DNA of 35,349 bases from assembly GCF_013870575.1 (NCBI RefSeq), contig NZ_JACBXB010000005.1, forward strand, positions 1 to 35,349. Direction: 5' to 3'. The DNA comes from Pseudonocardia pini. GTDB taxonomy: Bacteria; Actinomycetota; Actinomycetes; Mycobacteriales; Pseudonocardiaceae. Numbering within the stretch: the first letter of the stretch is position 1; each line of letters starts with the position of its first letter. Under the pieces are notes generated by a model, which ran no database searches, had not been told where the DNA came from, and saw nothing but the letters and a program-made list of their open reading frames with translations. The position numbers were made by a program, and so were the translations under genes. Below, piece by piece: positions 16,770 through 25,228 of this stretch.

Positions 16770-18769
16770 ACCCGCGCCAGCTTCATCGCGGCCTCGGCGA
16801 TCCGCTCCTCGTCGGGCAACCACTCCTTCTCCAGCACCGGGCTGTACGGGGCCGGGACGGACCGAGCACCCACCCGCATGATCGGTGCGTCGAGGAACCA
16901 GACCCCGTCCTCGGCGATGCGCGCCGCGATCTCGGCGCCCACCCCGAAGTCGCGGTGCGCCTCGTGCACGACGAGCAGCCGGTTCGTCTTGCGGACGGAG
17001 TCCAGCACGGTGGCCACGTCGAGCGGGGCGATGGTGCGCAGGTCGATCACCTCGCACGAGATGCCGTCCGCCTGCAGTCTCTCGGCGACGGCCTCACACG
17101 CCAGAGCGGATCGCGAGTAGGAGACCATGGTGAGGTCGGTGCCCGTCCTGCGGATCGCGGCCTTCCCGATGGGCACGAGATGGTCCGGCTCGCAGCGCGG
17201 CCCCTTCTGGCCGTACAGCAGTCGGTTCTCCACGAACACGACCGGGTTCGGGTCCTGGATCGCGGCCCGGAGCAGTCCGTAGGCGTCGGCGGGGGTGGAG
17301 GGCATGAGGACCGTCAGCCCGGGGATGTGCGCCAGCATGGCCTCGAGGCTCTGCGAGTGCTGGGCACCGGACGACCGACCGGCACCGAACTGCGTCCTGA
17401 TCGTCAGGTTCATCGACGCGCGGCCACCCGTCATGTACGGAAGCTTCGCCGCCTGGTTCATCAGCTGGTCGAGACAGACTCCGATGAAGTCGAAGTACAT
17501 GATCTCCAGGACCGGCTTGAGGCCGGCCATGGCCGCGCCGACGCCGAGCCCGACGATCGCGGTCTCCGAGATCGGGGTGTCCCGGACGCGCTCCGGCCAC
17601 TCCTCCTGCATCCCGCGCATGATGCCGAAGACGTTGCCGCCCTTGCCCACGTCGATGCCGGCGATGAACACGGACTCGTCCGCCTCGATCTCGTGGCGCA
17701 ACGCCGCACCCACCGCCTGGTAGGTCTTCCAGATGCCGTCGCCACGACCGGTGGTGGGCGTGAAGGGCTCGACCTCCGCGGCGGGGGTCGCCGGACGCTC
17801 GACGATCATCCCGACGCCGAGCTCGTCGGGCTTCGGGTGGGGCGCCGCCATCGCCTCCTCGACGGCGCGGTCGAGCAGCTCCTCGACCTCCCGCTCGACC
17901 CTCTCGACCTCGGATCGCACACCGCCGACCTCGAGCTGCCCCCGGGTGACGTCGAGCGGGTCCGCGAAGGTCTGCGAGAAACCCTTGCGGTACAGCTGCG
18001 GATCGCCCTCGTAGTGCCCCTGGACCCGGAGTGTCACCGCCTCGACGAGGCACGGGCCCCTGCCGGCCCGGACGTCGGCGAGCACCTCGACCATGAGCTG
18101 CGACGTGGCCGCGACGTCGTTGCCGTCCACCCGGTGGTAGGCGAGGTCGTAGCCCCTCGCACGCGTCTGCAGGTCGACGGGTTGCTGGTCCGCGGCGGCG
18201 GAGAACTCGGAGAACTGGTTGTTCTCGCAGAACAGGACGAAGGGGAGCTTCCAGAGCGCGGCGAGGTTGGTGGCCTCGTGGAACGCCCCGGTCGAGACGG
18301 CACCGTCGCCCAGGAAGGCCACCGCCACCCCGCTCGTCCGGCGCAGCCGTGCCGCCAGCGCGGCCCCACCCGCGATCGGGATGCCGGCACCCACGATGCC
18401 GTTGGCGCCGAAGATGCCCCGGCTCGGGTCGGCGACGTGCATGGAGCCGCCCCGCCCGCGGCACACTCCCGTCTCGCGCCCCATGAGCTCGGCGAACAGC
18501 TCGCGGGGATCGAGCCCCTTGGCGAGCGCGTGGCCGTGGCCGCGGTGTGTGGACGTGATCACGTCGTCGGTGGAGAGGTGGCGACACGCCCCCACCGCGG
18601 CGGCCTCCTGGCCGATCGCGAGGTGCACGAAACCGGGGATGTGACCGTCGCGGTACAACCGGCCCGCGCGTTCTTCGAACCGTCGGATCGTGTACATCGA
18701 GCGGTACATGTCGAGGAGATCGTCCGCGCCGATCGCGGTCCGACCCACCGTCGCCTCCCCCGCGGTCAC
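16766..18769 (-). CDS. Fused alpha/beta TPP-dependent E1 dehydrogenase
   Basis: A 667-residue fusion of the E1 alpha and beta chains of 2-oxo acid (or acetoin) dehydrogenases. The alpha part carries the thiamine diphosphate motif: GDG at 154-156, ending in NN at 183-184. The beta part starts near residue 345 and includes EIMYFDFIGVCLDQLMNQAAK and the GAQHSQSLE loop. It should decarboxylate a 2-oxo acid, or cleave an acetoin-like hydroxyketone, and pass the acyl group to a lipoyl E2. No E2, E3 or lipoyl domain is encoded in the window, so it must borrow a partner or work differently. The GTG start at 18769 overlaps the SDR stop as GTGA. The open frame further upstream is a shadow of the SDR gene. 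Confidence 0.87.
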   Translation of the reverse strand: MTAGEATVGRTAIGADDLLDMYRSMYTIRRFEERAGRLYRDGHIPGFVHLAIGQEAAAVGACRHLSTDDVITSTHRGHGHALAKGLDPRELFAELMGRETGVCRGRGGSMHVADPSRGIFGANGIVGAGIPIAGGAALAARLRRTSGVAVAFLGDGAVSTGAFHEATNLAALWKLPFVLFCENNQFSEFSAAADQQPVDLQTRARGYDLAYHRVDGNDVAATSQLMVEVLADVRAGRGPCLVEAVTLRVQGHYEGDPQLYRKGFSQTFADPLDVTRGQLEVGGVRSEVERVEREVEELLDRAVEEAMAAPHPKPDELGVGMIVERPATPAAEVEPFTPTTGRGDGIWKTYQAVGAALRHEIEADESVFIAGIDVGKGGNVFGIMRGMQEEWPERVRDTPISETAIVGLGVGAAMAGLKPVLEIMYFDFIGVCLDQLMNQAAKLPYMTGGRASMNLTIRTQFGAGRSSGAQHSQSLEAMLAHIPGLTVLMPSTPADAYGLLRAAIQDPNPVVFVENRLLYGQKGPRCEPDHLVPIGKAAIRRTGTDLTMVSYSRSALACEAVAERLQADGISCEVIDLRTIAPLDVATVLDSVRKTNRLLVVHEAHRDFGVGAEIAARIAEDGVWFLDAPIMRVGARSVPAPYSPVLEKEWLPDEERIAEAAMKLARV

Positions 18770-19659
18770 TGCGGACCGATCGGCAGCTCGTCGGGCACGA
18801 CGTCCGGTGTCGGCTCGCTCCGGTGTGACGGGGTCGTCCCCGAGATGCTGTCGAGGATGACCTTCGCGCCGCCGTGGGACGAGTAGCCCCCGTCGAACGG
18901 GATCTCCGCACCGGTCAGGAAGCTCGATTCCGGTGACATGAGATAGACCGCGAGATGGGCGATCTCGGCGGGCTGGGCGGGCCTGCCCGCGGGGGTGAGC
19001 GACAGCTGCGTGTCGAGCAGCTTCTGCGGTGCGCCGGAGTTGATCTCGGTGTCGATGAACCCCGGGTGGACGATGTTGACCCGGATCCCGAGCGGTGCGA
19101 GCTCGAGCGCGGCGACCTTGGTCAGCCCGCGCAGACCCCATTTCGCAGCGGTGTAGGACACCTGGTGGTGCGCGGACAGCGCGGCGATGGATCCCACGTT
19201 GAGGATCGACCCGCCCTCGGTCATCAACGACGCCACGTGCTGGATCCCGAGCATCGCACCCGTCAGGTTGACGGCGATGCCCCTGTTCCAGCCCTCGAGC
19301 GGGATGTCCAGGATCCGCCCGCGCTGGGGAGCCCCGGCGTTGTTGATCAGACCGTGCACCACCCGCCCCTCCTGGGCGAGGGAGGTGGCCAGCGCCTGCC
19401 AGTCCTCCACCGAGGTGATGTCCAGATGGCGGTACTCGCACCGGCCCAGACTCGACAGGCCCTCGGCGAGGGACTGGCCGACCTCGTCGACGATGTCGGT
19501 GACCACGACCGCGGCACCCTGCTCGAGCAGGGCGGCCGCCTCGGCCGCGCCCTGCCCGCGAGCTCCGCCGGTGATGACGATCGTCCTGCCGTGTAGCCGC
19601 TTCCCGTCCTGCATGGACCCCTCCGCGTCGTTGTTCGTGATGTCGTCGAGCGCACTCAC
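18766..19659 (-). CDS. SDR family oxidoreductase
   Basis: A 297-residue classical short-chain dehydrogenase. The nucleotide motif GGARGQG is at 31-37, NNAG at 106-109, and the catalytic triad is S157, Y169 and K173 (SYTAAKW). The C-terminus extends about 30 residues beyond the usual family end. The GTG at 19659 gives a GTGA overlap with the P450 gene; a second candidate, the ATG at 19614, has GGAGG six bases upstream and would remove the first 15 residues. Immediately behind a P450, its natural role is oxidation of the alcohol formed by hydroxylation to a ketone or aldehyde. That order of steps is inference. Confidence 0.87.
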   Translation of the reverse strand: MSALDDITNNDAEGSMQDGKRLHGRTIVITGGARGQGAAEAAALLEQGAAVVVTDIVDEVGQSLAEGLSSLGRCEYRHLDITSVEDWQALATSLAQEGRVVHGLINNAGAPQRGRILDIPLEGWNRGIAVNLTGAMLGIQHVASLMTEGGSILNVGSIAALSAHHQVSYTAAKWGLRGLTKVAALELAPLGIRVNIVHPGFIDTEINSGAPQKLLDTQLSLTPAGRPAQPAEIAHLAVYLMSPESSFLTGAEIPFDGGYSSHGGAKVILDSISGTTPSHRSEPTPDVVPDELPIGPQ

Positions 19660-20840
19660 CGCAGCCGGACCTTCAGCGACGTGACCTCGGAGACGACGGG
19701 TGTGTGTCGCACCGTCCAGTCACCGTCGAGGCGAAGGTCGGGGAAGCGCTCGAGGAAGACCGACACGCACTCCTGCACCTCGATGCGGGCGAGGAAGCGA
19801 CCGATGCAGCTGTACTGGCCGTTGCCGAACATGACGTGCTGGCCGGTGCTCTGGCGGTCGGCCACGAAGGTGTCGGTGGCGTCTCCGAAGGCCCGCGGAT
19901 CCCGCTGGGCGGCACGCACGTTGACGTGGACCTGGCTCCCGGCGGGGACGTGCACGCCGAAGAGGTCGACGTCCTCGATGGGCACCCGGAGGATCGAACC
20001 GAACCGTGGCCGCAGCCGGATGGTCTCGTCGACCGCCGCCTCGACCCCACCCGGCTCGCGGAGCAGGCTCTCCCACCTCGAGCGCTCCTCGAGGAGGACA
20101 CCGAACGCGATCGCGATCTGGTGGACGGTGTTGTCGATGCTGGCCGCCATCAGGGTCACCGCCTCGTCGACGAGCTCGGCGTCGGACAGGCCGGACTTCT
20201 CCTGCTCGCGGATGAGCCGGGAGGTGAAGTCGTCCCCGAGCTCGGCCGACCGTGCCCGGATGTGCTCCGCGGCGAAGCGCCGGGCCTCGATCAGCGCGTC
20301 CACGGACTCCTGCTGCCTGCTGAGGTCGACGGTCAGGATCGGGCTGATGATCCCGTCGGACAGGGCCGCGGCCGTCGCGGCGAAGCGCTTGTCGGCCGAG
20401 ACGAGGTGGCAGTACATCCGCGGAGGCAGCTGCCAGGCGACGGCCTCCAGCAGATCGGCCGTGTCACCGTCGGCGATCTCGTCCGCGAGGTCCTCGGCGA
20501 TCTCCCGGGACACGTCGCGGAGCGACTCGCTGGTCCGCGGGCTGAGCAGCCGGCTCAGTGGCCGACGCAGCCGCTTGCGCGCCGGGCCCTGGGACGAGAT
20601 CAGCATCCGGTCCCACATCTCCCGGACCGGACCCTCCCGCAGCTCGAACGCGTCGAGGCGCTCCGACCACCGGGTTCGCAGCAGAGGGTGCTTCAGCACG
20701 GCGTGGCACTCGTCGTGGCGCAGCACCTCGAGGCCGCGCTCGCTCCTGGCCGCCCAGCCGAGCTCCCTCAGCCGGTCCAGCTCCGCAGGAGGGCTACCCG
20801 GCTCCAGGAGGGGCAGCTCCGCGATCTCCGTGGTGGTCAT
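19656..20840 (-). CDS. Cytochrome P450, first gene of the operon
   Basis: A 394-residue bacterial class I P450. The heme-ligand loop is FGNGQYSCIGRFLA with C345, the K-helix E-x2-R is ETIR at 272-275, and RLRRPLS occurs in the C-helix. The I-helix reads AASIDNTV: the usual oxygen-activating threonine aligns with N237 after D236. A Thr at this position is common but not universal. The ATG at 20840 has AAGGA close upstream within a GGGAGCAAGGA stretch; longer frames upstream are not supported. It needs ferredoxin and reductase partners that are not in the window. It probably hydroxylates the imported substrate as the entry step. Confidence 0.92.
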   Translation of the reverse strand: MTTTEIAELPLLEPGSPPAELDRLRELGWAARSERGLEVLRHDECHAVLKHPLLRTRWSERLDAFELREGPVREMWDRMLISSQGPARKRLRRPLSRLLSPRTSESLRDVSREIAEDLADEIADGDTADLLEAVAWQLPPRMYCHLVSADKRFAATAAALSDGIISPILTVDLSRQQESVDALIEARRFAAEHIRARSAELGDDFTSRLIREQEKSGLSDAELVDEAVTLMAASIDNTVHQIAIAFGVLLEERSRWESLLREPGGVEAAVDETIRLRPRFGSILRVPIEDVDLFGVHVPAGSQVHVNVRAAQRDPRAFGDATDTFVADRQSTGQHVMFGNGQYSCIGRFLARIEVQECVSVFLERFPDLRLDGDWTVRHTPVVSEVTSLKVRLR

Positions 20841-21198
20841 TCCTTGCTCCCTCGTGTGCGTTCCCGCCGATCGAGCCGCGGGACGAGGCACGTCGTCACG
20901 CTCGAACGGCGGCCACGATAACCGCGGGCCGCCCGACGCCGAGGCGACCTTCCCGACATCCGGAAGCCCTCCGACACGGCGGCGACATACACGCTGAACT
21001 GTGCTCCCGCACCGAGCCTGTGGGCCACGTCGCACTCGACGGGGCCTCACTCAGGCCCGTGGCGTGCGGCGAGGCGAGTGCAGAACGAACGCCGGCTGTG
21101 GCATCGGTCGAGAGCCCGGCCGGACCGTCGAGCTGCCTCGTGCCGAGCCGCCCGCGCGACAACCCGACCGAACCCCGACGACGTGTGGAGTTGGCCGA
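20841..21198. promoter_or_regulatory. Divergent control region of operon and ABC importer
   Basis: This is a 358-bp gene-free stretch between the P450 start (minus) and the transporter lipoprotein start (plus), so it should hold both promoters. It contains a candidate regulator site at 20949-20966, and a bulged inverted repeat, ACGGGGCCT/AGGCCCGT, at 21039-21060. I could not fix convincing -35/-10 pairs for either direction. Small open frames inside look like shadows. Confidence 0.65.
20949..20966 (-). promoter_or_regulatory. Candidate IclR operator, copy 1
   Basis: On the minus strand the 18 bases read CTTCCGGATGTCGGGAAG, an inverted repeat with CTTCC/GGAAG arms separated by 8 bases. Relatives occur at 26157-26174 and 25192-25209. 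It lies about 110 bases upstream of the P450 start and about 230 bases upstream of the lipoprotein start. Confidence 0.5.
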
Positions 21199-22410
21199 AT
21201 GACAGCTATCGATCGTCCCAGAATGCCCTGGCGACGGAGGTCCGCCTCGCGTCACCGTTCGACCGGACTCGGCGTCCTCGTCGCCTCGCTCCTCGTGCCG
21301 GCGCTGGTCGCCTGCGGCGGCGCGACCGGCGGGGCCGCCGCCACCGGACCCGCGTACGTCGTCCCCGCCGAGGTGAAGGCCTCCGTCGAGGCGGCCTACA
21401 ACAGCAAGGACGTCGCCCCGGAAGGCCCGTCGGTCACACCGCTGCCGAACCAGTCGATCTGGATCGTGAGCTGCGGTGAGGCCAACGTGGGCTGTGCCAC
21501 CCCGGCGAAGGGCGCGCTGGAGGCCGCCCGCGCCGCCGGGATGACGGCCACCGTGTGCGACGGCAACTTCGGTGTCGGCGACGCGTTCAACGTCTGTTTC
21601 CGCCAGGCGATCGCCGCCGGTGCGACGGGCATCGTCTCGCTCATCGAGTGCCCGTTCATCCCCGCCGCCTACCAGGCCGCGAAGGACGCCGGCATCCCCG
21701 TCGTCAGCCAGGCCTTCGACTGCGACGACCCCAACAGCAAGACACCGGGGGCGCCGCTGTTCAGCACCAAGCTCAAGTGGAACGCCGAGTACGAGACGAC
21801 CGCGGAGTTCCGCAGGGCGTCCGGCGAGCTGCGCGCCGACTGGTCGATGTACACGACGGACGGGAAGGCGCAGGCGATCATGCTGGACCAGCAGGGCGCC
21901 GTCGGTCCGCGCTACATCAGCGAGGGGTTCACCCAGCGGTTGGCGACCTGCACCAGTTGCTCGGTCTCCGACTCGATCGGCTTCTCCGCCCAGGACCTGC
22001 AGTCCGGCGCCCTGAAGCAGATGTTCTCGTCGAGCCTCGCGGCGAACCCGAACGCCAACGTCGTCTTCGCCCCCTACGACCCCATCCTCACGGCCGCCGA
22101 GGCCCCGCAGGCGTTGCGCGCCACCGGACGCGCGCAGCAGACGAAGGTCATCGGCGGCGACGGCTACACCCCCAACCTCGACCTCATCCGGCAGGGGATC
22201 CAGACCGCCGACCTGGCGTTCGACGCCAACTGGCTCGGGTGGGGGATGGTGGACACCCTGATCCGTGTCGAGAACGGCCAGGAGGGCATTCCGATGGGGC
22301 TCAGCTACACCTTGATCGACGCCACCCACAACCTGCCTCCGGAGGGTGCGGCGTTCACCTCGAAGGTCGACTACCGCGCCGCGTACCTCGGTATGTGGGG
22401 CCGGACCTGA
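21199..22410 (+). CDS. Sugar-type ABC importer substrate-binding lipoprotein
   Basis: A 403-residue periplasmic-binding-protein (Peripla_BP_4/ribose type) lipoprotein. Residues 10-20 are basic, a hydrophobic stretch follows, and the lipobox LVAC ends at C39, so it should be secreted and lipid-anchored. The ATG at 21199 has GTGGAG about eleven bases upstream. Eight further cysteines are spread through the mature protein, including SCGEANVGC and CTSC, which is unusual for this family and may indicate disulfides. It starts the importer operon. The ligand need not be a sugar: related actinobacterial importers beside catabolic operons take up varied compounds. The substrate is presumably that of the divergent operon. 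Confidence 0.85.
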   Translation: MTAIDRPRMPWRRRSASRHRSTGLGVLVASLLVPALVACGGATGGAAATGPAYVVPAEVKASVEAAYNSKDVAPEGPSVTPLPNQSIWIVSCGEANVGCATPAKGALEAARAAGMTATVCDGNFGVGDAFNVCFRQAIAAGATGIVSLIECPFIPAAYQAAKDAGIPVVSQAFDCDDPNSKTPGAPLFSTKLKWNAEYETTAEFRRASGELRADWSMYTTDGKAQAIMLDQQGAVGPRYISEGFTQRLATCTSCSVSDSIGFSAQDLQSGALKQMFSSSLAANPNANVVFAPYDPILTAAEAPQALRATGRAQQTKVIGGDGYTPNLDLIRQGIQTADLAFDANWLGWGMVDTLIRVENGQEGIPMGLSYTLIDATHNLPPEGAAFTSKVDYRAAYLGMWGRT

Positions 22411-22437
22411 TCGTCGCCACCGACCAGGAGGAAGCAC

Positions 22438-24042
22438 ATGTCTCTGCCCTCATCTGACACCACGGTCGACCCGCCCGGGCCCCTTCGCCCCGGTGCCGAC
22501 GTCGCGGTCCGGCTGCGCAACGTCACGAAGCTCTACCCGGGAACCGTCGCCCTGGACGACGTCAGCATGTCCGTCCGGAGGGGGACGATCCACGCACTGC
22601 TCGGCGGGAACGGCTCCGGCAAGTCCACCGCGGTCAAGGTGCTGGCCGGGGTCGTCTCGGCCGAGCCGGGCGGCGTCGTGGAACTGGGCGAGACGGTCGT
22701 CGACGCCGCCGCGGTCACCCCGCGGGTCGCCCGCGCCGCGGGCCTTCGTTTCGTGCACCAGGACCTCGGGGTGTTCGCCGAGCTCTCGGTGGCGGACAAC
22801 CTGTCCATCGGGCACGGGTACGCCACCACCGGCATCCGGTGCATCGACCATCGGGCGGTGCACTCGCGGGCGGAGCGCCTGATCGCCAAGTACCACATCG
22901 ACGGCGCTCCCGACACGCCCTTGCACCGGCTCAGCCCGTCCGCACGGGCACTCGTCGCCATCGCTCGGGCCCTCGAGCAGGACGAGGACCCGGAGAGCCC
23001 CTCGGCCGACGGCATCCTCGTCCTCGACGAGCCGACGGCCGCGCTGCCCACCGACGAGGCGAACCGGCTCTACACCTCGCTGTCGAGGCTGGTGGCGGGC
23101 GGCACGACCGCGATCCTGATCAGCCACCGTCTCGACGAGGTGCTGGAGCACACCGACACGGTGACGGTGCTGCGCGACGGGCGGCACGTCAGCACCGCCT
23201 CGACCCGAGGGCTGACCAAGACGGCACTGGCGGAGCAGATCGCGGGCCGGACCGTGCGGTCCCCCGACCGGGTCGCCCGGACGGCGGCGGAGGTGCCCCG
23301 GCTGCGGCTGTCCGACGTCGGCGGAGCCAAGCTGCGCGGCGTCAGCCTCACCGTCGACGCGGGCGAGATCGTCGGCATCGCCGGTCTCGTCGGATCGGGC
23401 CGCTCCAGCCTGCTCCGCACCGTGTTCGGGGTGGAGGACCGGAGTACGGGCCGGATCCTGCTCGACGGCGAGGAGGTCGACACCCGCTCGGGGCCTGCGG
23501 CGATGATGCGCGACGGGGTGGCCTTCCTGCCCGAGGACCGCGCCACCATGGCCAACTTCGCGGACCTGACGATCCGGGAGAACCTGCTGGCCGCCTCGGT
23601 CCGCAGGTACTGGTCGGGCGGTCGGATGCGCACGAGCCGGGAACGTCGCGACGCCCGGGCGCTGGTCACCCGGTTCGGCATCAAGGCACCCGACGTGGAC
23701 CTGCCGATGTCGTCGCTCTCCGGCGGTAACCAGCAGAAGGTCCTGCTGGCCCGGTGGCTGTCGCGCGATCCCCGCCTCCTGCTGCTCGACGAGCCGAGCC
23801 AGGGCGTGGACGTGGGCGCTCGCGCCGACATCTACCGGATGATCCGCGAGGCGGCCGCGCTCGGAGCCGCCGTCCTGGTCACGGCGTCCGAGTTCGACGA
23901 GCTCGCCACGTTCTGCGACCGCGTCCTCATCCTCCGGTCGGGCTCCGTGGTGTCGGAGACGACCGAGCCCGACGTTCAGACGCTCACCGCCGCTGTCTAC
24001 GACGACCCTGCTGACCACCCTGCTACGGAGACCACCCCATGA
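22438..24042 (+). CDS. Ribose-type ABC importer double ATPase
   Basis: A 534-residue protein with two ATPase domains, RbsA/XylG-like. Domain 1 has GGNGSGKST as Walker A, LVLDEPTAAL as Walker B and a degenerate signature, LSPSARALVAIARAL. Domain 2 has the weakened Walker A GLVGSGRSS, the full signature LSGGNQQK and LLLDEPSQGVD. This asymmetry is normal for sugar-type double ATPases. The ATG has GGAGGAAG just upstream. The gene follows the lipoprotein by 27 bases and overlaps the permease start as ATGA (24039-24042). It powers uptake through the single permease, which should work as a homodimer. Confidence 0.93.
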   Translation: MSLPSSDTTVDPPGPLRPGADVAVRLRNVTKLYPGTVALDDVSMSVRRGTIHALLGGNGSGKSTAVKVLAGVVSAEPGGVVELGETVVDAAAVTPRVARAAGLRFVHQDLGVFAELSVADNLSIGHGYATTGIRCIDHRAVHSRAERLIAKYHIDGAPDTPLHRLSPSARALVAIARALEQDEDPESPSADGILVLDEPTAALPTDEANRLYTSLSRLVAGGTTAILISHRLDEVLEHTDTVTVLRDGRHVSTASTRGLTKTALAEQIAGRTVRSPDRVARTAAEVPRLRLSDVGGAKLRGVSLTVDAGEIVGIAGLVGSGRSSLLRTVFGVEDRSTGRILLDGEEVDTRSGPAAMMRDGVAFLPEDRATMANFADLTIRENLLAASVRRYWSGGRMRTSRERRDARALVTRFGIKAPDVDLPMSSLSGGNQQKVLLARWLSRDPRLLLLDEPSQGVDVGARADIYRMIREAAALGAAVLVTASEFDELATFCDRVLILRSGSVVSETTEPDVQTLTAAVYDDPADHPATETTP

Positions 24043-25082
24043 GTTCCACGACCAGGCTCCAACCGAGCGAGACGACCGACGGCGTCCCCGCCGTGCCGAA
24101 GCGGGACGGCCGGGCCCGGGTGAGCGAGTTCCTGGAGCGTTTCGGCCTGCTCCTCGTCCTCGGGCTCGTCCTGGTGTTCTACGCGTTCTCCGACGCGACG
24201 TCCGGTGTGTTCTTCACCAGCGCCAACCTGGTCACGCTGCTCGGCAACCAGGTCGTCGTCCTCCTCATCGCCGTGGGCGGCATGATCCCGTTGCTCGGCG
24301 GCTACTTCGACCTCTCGCCCGGCGCGATCGCCGGGGTCGCGTCCGTCGCCACCGCAGCGGCGATGGCGGACTTCGGGCTGCCGGTGCCGGTGGCGATCGC
24401 GTTGGCCGTCGCGCTGGGCGCGGCCGTCGGGTTCGTGAACGGGTTCCTCATCACCCGCTACGGCCTCAGCGCCATCATCACCACCCTCGGCATGAGCCTG
24501 CTGCTCACCGGCGCGATGCTGCTGTACACCTCGGGCGGCAGCATCTCGACCGGGATCGACCAGGACTTCATCGCCTTCGGGTCGCTGAACTGGGCCGGTG
24601 TCCCCCGGCTGCTCTTCGTCCTCGTCCCGATCCTGGTGCTCGCCTGGCTGCTGCTGGAGAACTCGCCCTACGGGCGCTACCTGCAGGCGCTGCGATCGAG
24701 CCGGGACGCCGCGGCGCTCGTCGGTCTCAACGTCAACCGCATCGCGGTGTCCAGCTTCGTCCTGGGAGGCGCGTTGGCGGGCTTGGCGGGAGTGCTCCTC
24801 ACGGCTCGCTCGGGCGCCGCGGACTCGACGGCGGGGCCCAGCTTCCTCTTCCCCGCCTACGCGGCGATCTTCCTCGGGGCGACGTCGATCCGGCCGGGCC
24901 GGCCCAACCTGCTCGGCACCGTCCTGGGGGTCTTCTTCGTCGCGGTGCTCGTCTCCGGCCTGAGCCTGCTCGGCGCGGCGGTCTGGGCGCCCTCCGTGTT
25001 CAACGGCGTCGCCCTCCTGGTCGCCGCCGGCATCGCGACCTACCTCGCGCGCCGCCGCGGGGCGCGCTCGATGATGCACTGA
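24039..25082 (+). CDS. Ribose-type ABC importer permease
   Basis: A 347-residue integral membrane protein of the RbsC/XylH permease class (BPD_transp_2). Multiple hydrophobic segments are visible from about residue 33 onward, with FDLSPGAIAGV and the GFVNGFLITRYGLSAIITTLGM segment characteristic of the family. The loop LQALRSSRDAAALVGLNV is the region expected to contact the ATPase. The N-terminal 30 residues are polar and cytoplasmic. It ends the importer operon, 20 bases before a strong hairpin. Translational coupling to the ATPase is shown by the ATGA overlap. Confidence 0.93.
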   Translation: MSSTTRLQPSETTDGVPAVPKRDGRARVSEFLERFGLLLVLGLVLVFYAFSDATSGVFFTSANLVTLLGNQVVVLLIAVGGMIPLLGGYFDLSPGAIAGVASVATAAAMADFGLPVPVAIALAVALGAAVGFVNGFLITRYGLSAIITTLGMSLLLTGAMLLYTSGGSISTGIDQDFIAFGSLNWAGVPRLLFVLVPILVLAWLLLENSPYGRYLQALRSSRDAAALVGLNVNRIAVSSFVLGGALAGLAGVLLTARSGAADSTAGPSFLFPAYAAIFLGATSIRPGRPNLLGTVLGVFFVAVLVSGLSLLGAAVWAPSVFNGVALLVAAGIATYLARRRGARSMMH

Positions 25083-25101
25083 CGGGGCGGTCCCCACCTC
25101 C

Positions 25102-25140
25102 GCGGGTGCCGGACGACGCACTGCGTCGCCCGGCACCCGC
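25102..25140 (+). terminator. 19-bp hairpin terminator after the ABC importer
   Basis: Arms 25102-25120 and 25122-25140 pair over 19 positions with one A-C mismatch and essentially no loop between them, so the tip would open by a few pairs. It starts 20 bases after the permease stop and separates the importer from iclR transcription. Confidence 0.75.
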
Positions 25141-25191
25141 ATCCCCGAGATCCCGCAGGTGTGTCAGGCCCGTACCGAGCCGATCACGCAG

Positions 25192-25209
25192 CTTCCGGAA
25201 CGCGGAATT
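25192..25209 (+). promoter_or_regulatory. Candidate IclR operator, copy 3, at the iclR promoter
   Basis: The sequence is CTTCCGGAACGCGGAATT: the same CTTCCG half-site, then 5 bases and CGGAA. The second arm lacks one G compared with copies 1 and 2, while the core TTCCG-N5-CGGAA is a perfect inverted repeat. It lies 19 bases upstream of the iclR ATG and covers the expected -35 position, so it suits autoregulation. Confidence 0.45.
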
Positions 25210-25216
25210 CAGCAGG

Positions 25217-25222
25217 TACGGT
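25217..25222 (+). promoter_or_regulatory. Putative -10 element of a leaderless iclR promoter
   Basis: TACGGT fits the TAnnnT form and ends six bases before the iclR ATG at 25229, so transcription would begin at about the start codon. The GAGGA immediately before the ATG is too close to work as a Shine-Dalgarno, which supports a leaderless message. No good -35 is visible; the operator candidate occupies that position. Confidence 0.4.
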
Positions 25223-25228
25223 GAGGAA

